From assembly GCA_947629665.1 (NCBI GenBank), contig CANREJ010000012.1, forward strand, positions 1 through 44,067: a DNA stretch of 44,067 nt, given 5' to 3'. This document shows, piece after piece, positions 37,110-44,067 of this stretch (its first letter is position 1; each line of letters starts with the position of its first letter). A model generated the notes under the pieces. That model made no database searches. It had not been told where the DNA came from and saw only the letters and a list, made by a program, of their open reading frames with translations. The translations under genes and the position numbers were made by a program. Source of the DNA: an uncultured Clostridia bacterium. GTDB taxonomy: Bacteria > Bacillota > Clostridia > Christensenellales > Borkfalkiaceae.

Positions 37110-39326
37110 ATGAAACATAAAAGAATTGTCGGCGTCGCGTTGGCGTCGTCGATAGCATTGACCGCCGCATTTACGGGTTGTTCTCTCACAACTACCGACG
37201 TGGGGCTGGATATGAACAAGGTTGTAGCAACGGTAAATATATCCAACGCGGAAGGCACCGATCCCTTCGATACCGAACTTATAACTAACTTTAAGAGCGC
37301 CGTAGGCACAACCGAAATTTACAAGAGCGAGCTTGTGGCTTACTTTATAAACGTGGGCTCTTCCTACGTGAACAGCGGCTACTCGTATGCCGACGTGTTC
37401 AATATGTTGGTGGACGGGCTTGTGCAAAACGCCGTTATAACGCAGTATGCCGTAATGTATCTTTTAAACGACAAAGCGGGCACGGGCGCGGCTTCCACCG
37501 TCCTCGAAAAATATAACGCAAAGGAAACTTATATCGATAAGCTCGAATATCTTCTCACCGACGATAGCGCCGGTGCAGAAGACCCCGACAAGGATGTAAA
37601 GATTGCAAGATATAATTTTTACAGCTCCGTAAATTCGGCAATCGACTCCTATGAAACCGCTTTGCTTGAAGAAGAGGATGAAAACGCAGGTACGGAAACC
37701 CGCGACGTTCCCACGGGCGTCGATACCGAGGTTGAGGATTATTATCCCGCCGCAGCGGACAAGTCCTTGGACTACGGTATATACACGGGCTACAAGGGTA
37801 ACCTGATAGCCGACAGCGGCGTATACAAGGACGATATGCTCACGGGCTCCAACCAGATAACAAGGACCAAGGCATACAATAATTTTATCAGCGCGCTCAT
37901 AAACAACAATCTTGTGGATCCACAAAAGGACGCGCTACGCAACATTTACGGCGGAATAGACGGCGCGCACAAGGCCGAGGCGGGCATAGAGTATATGCAA
38001 AAGGAGTATATAAGCCAGCTTGAAAACCGCGTAGTCTATAAATATTACGATTTATACGAACAGGAGCAGGAGAGCAAGCTCACAGACGACAATAATTATG
38101 ATTATTTAAACGCCGTATATGAGAGCCAGCTCAACAGCCAGACGCAGAGCAACCAGAATTCGGGCTTCACAAGTACAATGGACAGCCTTTCCGATTCTTC
38201 CTTCATTCTCTACGCTCCCGACACGGAAGACGGCGGCACATACGGCTTTGTATACAACATATTGTTACCTTTCAGCGCAAAGCAGAGCGCCGCGCTCACA
38301 ACATTGCAAACCACGTATAAGGACGAAGACGAAGAGAGCGGCTACACCGCCGACTACTATATCAAGAGAAACGATTTGATGAAACAAATCGTTACCACCG
38401 ACCAGCGTTCGGCATGGTTCAACGGAACTACCGACTACGCATTCAACGCTTTGGAGGCGGGCATAGATTATTATAAGGGCACAGACGAAAACCGTTCCTA
38501 TCTGTTCTTTGAAAACAACCTTACAAACAACGGCCAATACGAAGAACTCGGCAAATATATAGGCAAGTATTCCTATAACGGCAAAGTTTACGAGCTTTCG
38601 GATGGCAAATACCAGCTTATTCCCAACAAACTTGATATCGACGGCATGCTTGCAGAGTTTAAGGCATATGTTGATTATGTACTCGGCGGCGAAAAGGTAA
38701 CGTTTTATAATTCTTACGACCCCGCAACGGTCAACGAGGCTTATTATACTTCGCTTACGAAAGAGAATCTCTATAAAGATTCCACTGCCGATAAAAAGGA
38801 AATCGACTACGGGAAATTCATTTACGCTTCGGGCGCCGTAGATCTCGGCGGCAGTACGGCTTCCAACCTTTTGTATGAGGGTAGCGAGCAATATAAAGCG
38901 CTTGCGGCGGTAAACGAACTTCAATATGCGTACACCACCGATACGGGTATTCTTTCCAAATATCTCGGCTATTCGGTGAATATCGGCAACAACACGGGCT
39001 ACATCAAGGAATTTGAATATGCAGCCCAGCAGGCAATAGCAAAAGGCGCAGGCTCGTTTACGGTTTGCGCGGGCGACTACGGCTGGCACCTGATATACGT
39101 TACCTACACTTATGGCAGCACAGGCGGCGCGGTTTATACTCCCGACTGGGCGGCAAACGTAAACGAAGAGGGCACGTTTGAAAATCTGTTCTACGAGTGG
39201 GTAAAGAGCAAGAATATATCTGAAATTTCCACAAAGAGAAGAACGCAAATAATGACGCAGTTCAATAAGGACAACACTGTCAATAAAATTCAAAAAGCCT
39301 ATCAGGACCTTTTGGATCTCGGCTGA
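37110..39326 (+). CDS. Large lipoprotein, divergent PrsA/SurA-like foldase candidate
   Basis: Lipoprotein signal 'MKHKRIVGVALASSIALTAAFTGC'; SurA_N-like 'YKSELVAYFINVGSSYVNSGYSYADVFNMLVDGLVQNAVITQYAV'; C-terminal 'FTVCAGDYGWHLIYVTYTY' reminiscent of the last parvulin strand; position right after mfd. Confidence 0.75.
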   Translation: MKHKRIVGVALASSIALTAAFTGCSLTTTDVGLDMNKVVATVNISNAEGTDPFDTELITNFKSAVGTTEIYKSELVAYFINVGSSYVNSGYSYADVFNMLVDGLVQNAVITQYAVMYLLNDKAGTGAASTVLEKYNAKETYIDKLEYLLTDDSAGAEDPDKDVKIARYNFYSSVNSAIDSYETALLEEEDENAGTETRDVPTGVDTEVEDYYPAAADKSLDYGIYTGYKGNLIADSGVYKDDMLTGSNQITRTKAYNNFISALINNNLVDPQKDALRNIYGGIDGAHKAEAGIEYMQKEYISQLENRVVYKYYDLYEQEQESKLTDDNNYDYLNAVYESQLNSQTQSNQNSGFTSTMDSLSDSSFILYAPDTEDGGTYGFVYNILLPFSAKQSAALTTLQTTYKDEDEESGYTADYYIKRNDLMKQIVTTDQRSAWFNGTTDYAFNALEAGIDYYKGTDENRSYLFFENNLTNNGQYEELGKYIGKYSYNGKVYELSDGKYQLIPNKLDIDGMLAEFKAYVDYVLGGEKVTFYNSYDPATVNEAYYTSLTKENLYKDSTADKKEIDYGKFIYASGAVDLGGSTASNLLYEGSEQYKALAAVNELQYAYTTDTGILSKYLGYSVNIGNNTGYIKEFEYAAQQAIAKGAGSFTVCAGDYGWHLIYVTYTYGSTGGAVYTPDWAANVNEEGTFENLFYEWVKSKNISEISTKRRTQIMTQFNKDNTVNKIQKAYQDLLDLG

Positions 39327-39340
39327 TAACAAGGTAGTCT

Positions 39341-40159
39341 ATGGAAATTTGGCAAGCGGCCGTTTTGGGGCTTGTTCAGGGGCTCACCGAGTTCCTTCCC
39401 GTATCATCTTCGGGACATCTCTCGTTTTTTCAAAACGTACTCAATGTAAGCAGTGAAAACGCCCAGTTCATATCCGTAATGTTGCATCTCGGAACGCTGG
39501 TCGCCGTCTGCATAGTATTCTTCAAAGATATTCTCGGTCTTTTCCGCAAGCCGTTTAAAACTCTCGGTTTTTTGGTTATAGCAACCGTACCTGCGGTAAT
39601 ATTCGGCGTTGTGGCGTCCGTTTTGGATTTGGATTACTATTTCTATGAATGGGAATGGGCGGCCGTGCTGTTGAGCGTATGCTTCCTTATCACGGCAACC
39701 GTGCTGTTCGTAACGGAAATGATTGCCAAAAAACGGCAAAACACACTGCCCATATGCTATAAAACGGCCATACCAATGGGTCTGGCGCAGGCAATCGCCA
39801 TTTTCCCCGGAATATCGAGGAGCGGCTCCACAATCTGTGCAGGCACGCTGGCGGGAGGGAAGAGCGAGGATATTGCAAAATTTTCCTTCCTCATGTCAAT
39901 CCCCGTAATTTTGGGCGGTTTTGCGCTCGAATTAATCAAGGGGCTTTACAAGGGAACTTTACAGGCCGAGTTTGCGCAATACGGCGGCAATTTCGGTTGG
40001 GCGATAGCCGTCGGCTTTATAACTTCGGCACTGGCAGGACTGTTTGCAATCAAAATAATGCTTAAAGTTATACAAAAAGCGGAATACAAGTGGTTCAGTT
40101 TGTATCTTGTTTTGCTTGCCGTAACCTGTATAATTTTAAAATGCGTAGGAAAATTTTAA
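39341..40159 (+). CDS. uppP: Undecaprenyl-diphosphatase
   Basis: 'LGLVQGLTEFLPVSSSGHL', 'AQAIAIFPGISRSGSTICAGTLAG', BacA/UppP signature motifs. Confidence 0.97.
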   Translation: MEIWQAAVLGLVQGLTEFLPVSSSGHLSFFQNVLNVSSENAQFISVMLHLGTLVAVCIVFFKDILGLFRKPFKTLGFLVIATVPAVIFGVVASVLDLDYYFYEWEWAAVLLSVCFLITATVLFVTEMIAKKRQNTLPICYKTAIPMGLAQAIAIFPGISRSGSTICAGTLAGGKSEDIAKFSFLMSIPVILGGFALELIKGLYKGTLQAEFAQYGGNFGWAIAVGFITSALAGLFAIKIMLKVIQKAEYKWFSLYLVLLAVTCIILKCVGKF

Positions 40160-40169
40160 AAATGAAGAG

Positions 40170-40190
40170 CGCCGCGGCAATGCCGCGGCG
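40170..40190. terminator. Hairpin after uppP
   Basis: CGCCGCGGC-aat-GCCGCGGCG followed by ttaaaata. Confidence 0.65.
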
Positions 40191-40228
40191 TTAAAATATT
40201 CTGGAAAAGTGTTAAATAAACGGCAAAA

Positions 40229-40258
40229 ATTATACGGCTACGGAAAACCCGTAGCCGT
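40229..40258 (-). terminator. Terminator of the SRP RNA gene
   Basis: Minus strand ACGGCTACGG-gtttt-CCGTAGCCGT followed by ataattttt. Confidence 0.75.
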
Positions 40259-40270
40259 TCTCTTCAAAAA

Positions 40271-40535
40271 GCTGTGCAGTCTTTTTTGCCGGAATATGCC
40301 GAAGCGTAAACCTTACAGGCGGCTCCTTCAAAGCTACCTTATGGCACACCGCTAAAACTGTTTAGTGCTGCTATATCCCTATCCTGACACGGTTCGCAGC
40401 CTGCGGTTGCATAAGACCTTGATATCAACGCTCCTTATAAGGCGCGGCCTTCCACATATTCCGTCGGGAAAGACGGTCGGTCCTGCTATTGCGGATTGCA
40501 GGTACAGGGCACCGCAAACTCCCCACCCAGCACAG
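40271..40535 (-). ncRNA. ffs: Signal recognition particle RNA, large bacterial type
   Basis: Minus strand 'CTGTGCTGGGTGGGGAG..GCGGTGCCCTGTACCTGCAATCCGC' Alu-type domain, 'ACCGTGTCAGG-ATA-GGGA-TAT-AGCAGCACT' domain IV, closing 5' CTGTGC / 3' GCACAG pairing; TTGCAA-17-TAAAAT promoter upstream. Confidence 0.93.
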
Positions 40536-40664
40536 TAAAATTATTTTAGCAGATATTTTTTTAATTTGCAACTAAAATGCTTTATAGCTTGACTTTTTTT
40601 TGCGCCCTATTTAAAATGAATATTAATAAATCGTCAAAACAAACTGTTATATATAAGGAGATTT

Positions 40665-41498
40665 ATGGCAGAAAATTGCAATAACGATTGCTCCTCGTGC
40701 GGCAAAAGCTGTCCTTCGCGGGATAAACAGAGCCTCTTAAAAAAGCCCCACCAAATGAGCGACATCAAAAAGGTAATAGCCGTAGTCAGCGGTAAAGGGG
40801 GAGTGGGCAAATCCATGACGTGCGCCCTTCTTGCGGCGGCGGCACAGGCAAGCGGCAAGGTAACGGCGGTAATGGACGCCGACATTACGGGCCCGTCTAT
40901 TCCAAAAATGTACGGCATACACGAGCGCGCAACGGGCACCGAACTCGGCATACTCCCCGTTGTTACCGAAAGCGGCATACAGGTTATGTCAATGAACGTA
41001 CTCCTCGAAAACGAAGCCGAACCCGTTGTTTGGCGCGGTTCGCTCATTTCGGGCACCGTAATGCAGTTCTGGACGGACGTAATATATACGGGCGTAGACA
41101 TTATGTTTATCGATATGCCTCCCGGCACGGGCGACGTGCCTCTCACGGTGTTCCAAAGTATCCCCATAGACGGCATAATAGTTGTAACTACTCCGCAGGA
41201 TCTGGTTGGAATGATAGTTAAAAAGGCCGTAAATATGGCAAACCTGATGAACATTCCCATTTTGGGCATAGTGGAAAATATGAGCTATATCACTTGCCCC
41301 GACTGCGGCAAAAAAATATCCGTATTCGGCGAAAGCGGAGTGGACGCCTTTGCCCTGGAATACGGTATTCCCGCCGTGGCAAAGTTGCCCATAGACCCCG
41401 AACTCACAAGGGCGGCGGATCTCGGCAGGCTGGAATATAAAACGGAAGTATTATCGGATTTTTTTGATAAAATAGCCGGCCAGCTCCAAAAAAAGTAA
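40665..41498 (+). CDS. Mrp/NBP35 family Fe-S carrier ATPase
   Basis: 'VIAVVSGKGGVGKSMTCALLAAAAQ', 'MFIDMPPGTGDVPLTVFQS', 'GIVENMSYITCPDCGKKISVFGESG', N-terminal 'CNNDCSSCGKSC'. Confidence 0.95.
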   Translation: MAENCNNDCSSCGKSCPSRDKQSLLKKPHQMSDIKKVIAVVSGKGGVGKSMTCALLAAAAQASGKVTAVMDADITGPSIPKMYGIHERATGTELGILPVVTESGIQVMSMNVLLENEAEPVVWRGSLISGTVMQFWTDVIYTGVDIMFIDMPPGTGDVPLTVFQSIPIDGIIVVTTPQDLVGMIVKKAVNMANLMNIPILGIVENMSYITCPDCGKKISVFGESGVDAFALEYGIPAVAKLPIDPELTRAADLGRLEYKTEVLSDFFDKIAGQLQKK

Positions 41499-41520
41499 CC
41501 GTTTAAAATATAATTAAAAT

Positions 41521-41552
41521 GCGCCCCCAAAAGTAAAGCCTTTTGGGGGCGC
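41521..41552. terminator. Bidirectional hairpin between convergent genes
   Basis: GCGCCCCCAAAAG-taaagc-CTTTTGGGGGCGC. Confidence 0.8.
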
Positions 41553-41574
41553 ATAAAATATGCCGGAATCTCGG

Positions 41575-42075
41575 TTATAAATCTATTTCGGTAACGCCGT
41601 CTTCTATAAGGTAGCACATTTCCTCATGCGTTTGCACGCCCTTCTGTATTTTTTGCGGGTCGAGCTTGATATATTTAATTATCCCGTTGGCAAGCACCTG
41701 CCCGTCGCGGTCGAGAATCCGTGTTTCGGCGGTCAAAAAATTGCCCGTGTCCTTAACTATTTTGCCCTGTCCCAAAAGTTCGACGCCGTAGGGCACGGGC
41801 TTGCGGTATTTGGTTTCAAGCGACATTGTAACGCCAAACGTTTTTTCGTCCATTTCCGTGGCCCACAGCGCCCTCAAACCCATTTCGTCGAGCATGGCTG
41901 TAATCAACCCGCCGTGTACCCTGCCGGGGTAACTTTGGTGCTGTTCCCTGTACGAAAATATTGTTGCAACGCTTCCGTCCTCCATGGAGTAGAAGGGCGC
42001 CCGCACACCGTATTCGTTATCCAACCCGCACATAATGCACATTTTGCTGTTTCTTTGCTTTTTTAAAACTTTCAT
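41575..42075 (-). CDS. PaaI/hotdog-fold thioesterase
   Basis: 'YPGRVHGGLITAMLDEMGLRALWATEM', 'TMSLETKYRKPVPYG', 'GNFLTAETRILDRDGQVLANGIIKYIKL'. Start set to the MKVLKK ATG. Confidence 0.88.
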   Translation of the reverse strand: MKVLKKQRNSKMCIMCGLDNEYGVRAPFYSMEDGSVATIFSYREQHQSYPGRVHGGLITAMLDEMGLRALWATEMDEKTFGVTMSLETKYRKPVPYGVELLGQGKIVKDTGNFLTAETRILDRDGQVLANGIIKYIKLDPQKIQKGVQTHEEMCYLIEDGVTEIDL

Positions 42076-42186
42076 AAAAATTATTCTATCACATACAAAT
42101 TTTTTTGTCAATTTAAAAATTATTTTTTAATTATGACAACTTCAGTCATATTAAAGTCCTATAATGTAATCAAAAGGGGCAAAGAT

Positions 42187-42576
42187 ATGGCAAACAAAAG
42201 AATTTCGGGTTTCAATAAGCGCATGCAGCAGTTCACGGAGATATCGTTTTCCACCCAAAAATTTCTCTGTTCGGTGAACATTGTGGTAAAGGTGGACGGA
42301 CAGCAGGTGGAGTATTATAAAAAGCACGTTACGGGCGAATTGAAGCCATTTTATGAGTTTGGCGACAAGAGCGATTTTTTGGCGGCGTTCAGTTGTTTGC
42401 AGGTGGGCAAATGGAAGAAGAGGTACGCGATAAGCGAGCGCAGTCTTAATTTGCGGAATTGGGAGCTGTCCATCAAATTTTCCGACGGCAAACAAATAAC
42501 ATATAGCGGTAAAAACGCCTATCCGGAAAATTTTTCGGCTCTCGATAAACTTCTCCGCACCGACTATGCGATATAA
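42187..42576 (+). CDS. Hypothetical protein
   Basis: Start at ATG 42187 (MANKRISGFNKRMQ) after an AAAGGGGC ribosome-binding-like site; no family recognised. Confidence 0.75.
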   Translation: MANKRISGFNKRMQQFTEISFSTQKFLCSVNIVVKVDGQQVEYYKKHVTGELKPFYEFGDKSDFLAAFSCLQVGKWKKRYAISERSLNLRNWELSIKFSDGKQITYSGKNAYPENFSALDKLLRTDYAI

Positions 42577-42692
42577 AACCCGCGCCTAAAATTTAAAATA
42601 AATTTATATGAGCGGTATTCAAAAACACTTGATTTTTTTAAATAAATTTTATATCATTAAATAGACGGGTTTGAACCGTGCCCGTCAACATT

Positions 42693-42783
42693 GCAGAGAT
42701 GGCTGAGCGGTTTAAGGCGCACGATTGGAAATCGTGTGGCGGCTGATACCCGTCCGGAGGTTCAAATCCTCTTCTCTGCGCCA
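42693..42783 (+). tRNA. tRNA-Ser (anticodon GGA), CCA encoded
   Basis: GCAGAGA...TCTCTGC acceptor pairing, 'CGATTGGAAATCG' anticodon arm, long variable arm, 'GGTTCAAATCC' T arm, encoded CCA. Confidence 0.97.
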
Positions 42784-42787
42784 AGTG

Positions 42788-42824
42788 GGACGTAAGTTGA
42801 ACAAAACTTGCGTCCCATTTTTAT
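42788..42824 (+). terminator. Terminator after tRNA-Ser
   Basis: GGGACGTAAGTT-gaacaa-AACTTGCGTCCC followed by ATTTTTATT. Confidence 0.88.
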
Positions 42825-42940
42825 TGTAAAAGACAGTGAGGGCATTTTCCCGCCCCGCTGTTTTCATTTCCAACGTAACTGCAAAAACAGCAACAGCCGC
42901 TTAAAGCGTCTTTTGGTAGCTTAAAGATTCCTTCCGTCAT
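42821..42940 (-). CDS. Candidate 39-aa Cys-rich microprotein
   Basis: Minus-strand ATG to TAA reading MTEGIFKLPKDALSGCCCFCSYVGNENSGAGKCPHCLLQ; no clear Shine-Dalgarno. Confidence 0.25.
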   Translation of the reverse strand: MTEGIFKLPKDALSGCCCFCSYVGNENSGAGKCPHCLLQ

Positions 42941-42945
42941 AGATA

Positions 42946-43071
42946 TTGACAAGCATATCGCTTTGTGCTATAATTCTACTAATCGTAGAGTTTTATTGTG
43001 TGGCGCACGGGAAACGGGCAAATCCACTCAAAAAGAAGTAGGTTTACTTTTTCGGCAAAAAAAGCTATAAT
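42946..43071 (+). promoter_or_regulatory. Two tandem sigma-A-type promoters upstream of the XRE regulator
   Basis: TTGACA (42946-42951)-17-TATAAT (42969-42974); TTTACT (43043-43048)-17-TATAAT (43066-43071). Confidence 0.75.
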
Positions 43072-43093
43072 GAGCCTACACAGGAGGACGTTT

Positions 43094-44067
43094 ATGGGTA
43101 TTTTTAGTAAAAAGCACAGTATCGGAAAAACGATTGCCGAGCTTCGCAAATCAAAAGGTTGGACGCAGGCGGAGCTTGCAGAAAAGTTGCAGGTCAGCGA
43201 TAAAGCGGTCAGTAAATGGGAAAAGGATAACGGCGCGCCAAGCATTGAATTTTTCCCCGCGATTGCAGAACTTTTCGGTGTGAGTATCGATTACATCATG
43301 ACGGGGAAAGAACCAGAAAGGGAAGTCATTACGATTTCCAAAGCCGAGCTTTGCGCCAAGAATGACAATCCAGCCATGCTCGACGGTATCGATATCAATC
43401 ATAAAGACGAGCAAGGAAAGTCGCTTGTGGATTACATTCTGCAATATCAGAGTTTTAAGGTCTTTGTAAAACTCTGCGAATCCCAAAAGGGAAATATCGC
43501 CAAATTTCCAATTCTCGATGCAATTAAGCTGTCGATTTTGACGAACCGCCTCGATTTACTGCGCGGAGAGCAATTTAGCGTTGGGAAAAGCTATTATCCA
43601 CGTTGGATATTTGAAACGGAAAAAGAGCTTTTAATGCTCCTTCCACAGGCGATAGCAGAGATTTTTAACCGTTCGGAACTTGCCAAAGTTAGAGATACCT
43701 GCATATTGACTGACGACATTTTTGAAACGATCGCCTGTGACAAGCGTATCAATGAAGATACTTTTGGTATCCTTTTGGGAAAGCAACCCAACCGTCAATG
43801 TGTTTGGTATCATGTTTTTCCGTATTTGATTCACCAAAGTTATCTTCACAACAATGAAAAAATGTTACGCAGGCTATTGACCCTCTCCGTTGAGAACAAT
43901 CAGTACGCCTATGATAGCATGAAATTGGTGCGTGACAGATATAATGGCGAATTAAATTATGCCCCGAATTTCTTCTTTATGGCGGCGGGTGGTAACAAGG
44001 GGCATGGATTAGTCCGAATTTTGGAAGAAACCATTAAGCTCGCGCTTGAAAAAGGCGATTTCGCTCT
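43094..44067 (+). CDS. XRE-family HTH regulator with large C-terminal domain (3' truncated by window edge)
   Basis: AGGAGG Shine-Dalgarno then 'MGIFSKKHSIGKTIAELRKSKGWTQAELAEKLQVSDKAVSKWEKDNGAPSIEFFPAIAELFGVSIDYIMTG'; frame open to the window end. Confidence 0.93.
   Translation, partial: MGIFSKKHSIGKTIAELRKSKGWTQAELAEKLQVSDKAVSKWEKDNGAPSIEFFPAIAELFGVSIDYIMTGKEPEREVITISKAELCAKNDNPAMLDGIDINHKDEQGKSLVDYILQYQSFKVFVKLCESQKGNIAKFPILDAIKLSILTNRLDLLRGEQFSVGKSYYPRWIFETEKELLMLLPQAIAEIFNRSELAKVRDTCILTDDIFETIACDKRINEDTFGILLGKQPNRQCVWYHVFPYLIHQSYLHNNEKMLRRLLTLSVENNQYAYDSMKLVRDRYNGELNYAPNFFFMAAGGNKGHGLVRILEETIKLALEKGDFA

Noticed and set aside
38265-39332. 355-aa minus-strand ORF opposite the lipoprotein gene
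   Set aside because: Antisense shadow ORF; the plus-strand lipoprotein has a signal peptide, lipobox and operon context.
42885-43076. Plus-strand open stretch encoding ...RVLLCGARETGKSTQKEVGLLFRQKKL with a P-loop-like GARETGKS
   Set aside because: No ATG start, overlaps two strong promoter elements, and the Walker A pattern is short enough to occur by chance; no following ATPase motifs.

Overview
The window looks like a chromosomal segment from a spore-forming, clostridia-like Firmicute. That assignment rests on family recognition (yunB, a pheST T-box, large bacterial SRP RNA, prs-pth-mfd order), not on a database search. Housekeeping content: gltA 3' end, TSCPD protein, DUF4364 protein, NUDIX hydrolase, ECF S component-coaX-hom, yunB, pheST, GntR/ABC operon, two-subunit fumarase, CPBP protease, rlmH, M14 peptidase, tadA, prs-pth-mfd, a large lipoprotein, uppP, SRP RNA, Mrp ATPase, a thioesterase, tRNA-Ser(GGA) and an XRE regulator. 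The dominant accessory feature is a ~12.6 kb reading frame (7820-20437) for a giant surface protein. It has a signal peptide, LRR-like N-terminal segments, about 20 MBG/YDG-like beta-sandwich repeats and a C-terminal TM anchor, and it is interrupted by one in-frame TAG at 10622. Strongest leads for follow-up: (1) the amber stop and split architecture of the giant protein; (2) two tandem hairpins of identical design (3 bp, bulged A, 5 bp) in the leader of the ECF/coaX operon, the second reaching the Shine-Dalgarno; (3) a ~500-nt pheS T-box leader with a 5' extension that can form an ABA'B' pseudoknot; (4) a degenerate repeat cluster with covarying short palindromes just upstream of the giant gene; (5) an SRP RNA with a GGGA tetraloop and a fully compensated AUA/UAU closing helix; (6) a divergent PrsA/SurA-like lipoprotein after mfd. 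I did not see CRISPR arrays, transposases or phage genes. No finding was tested by search or folding software.
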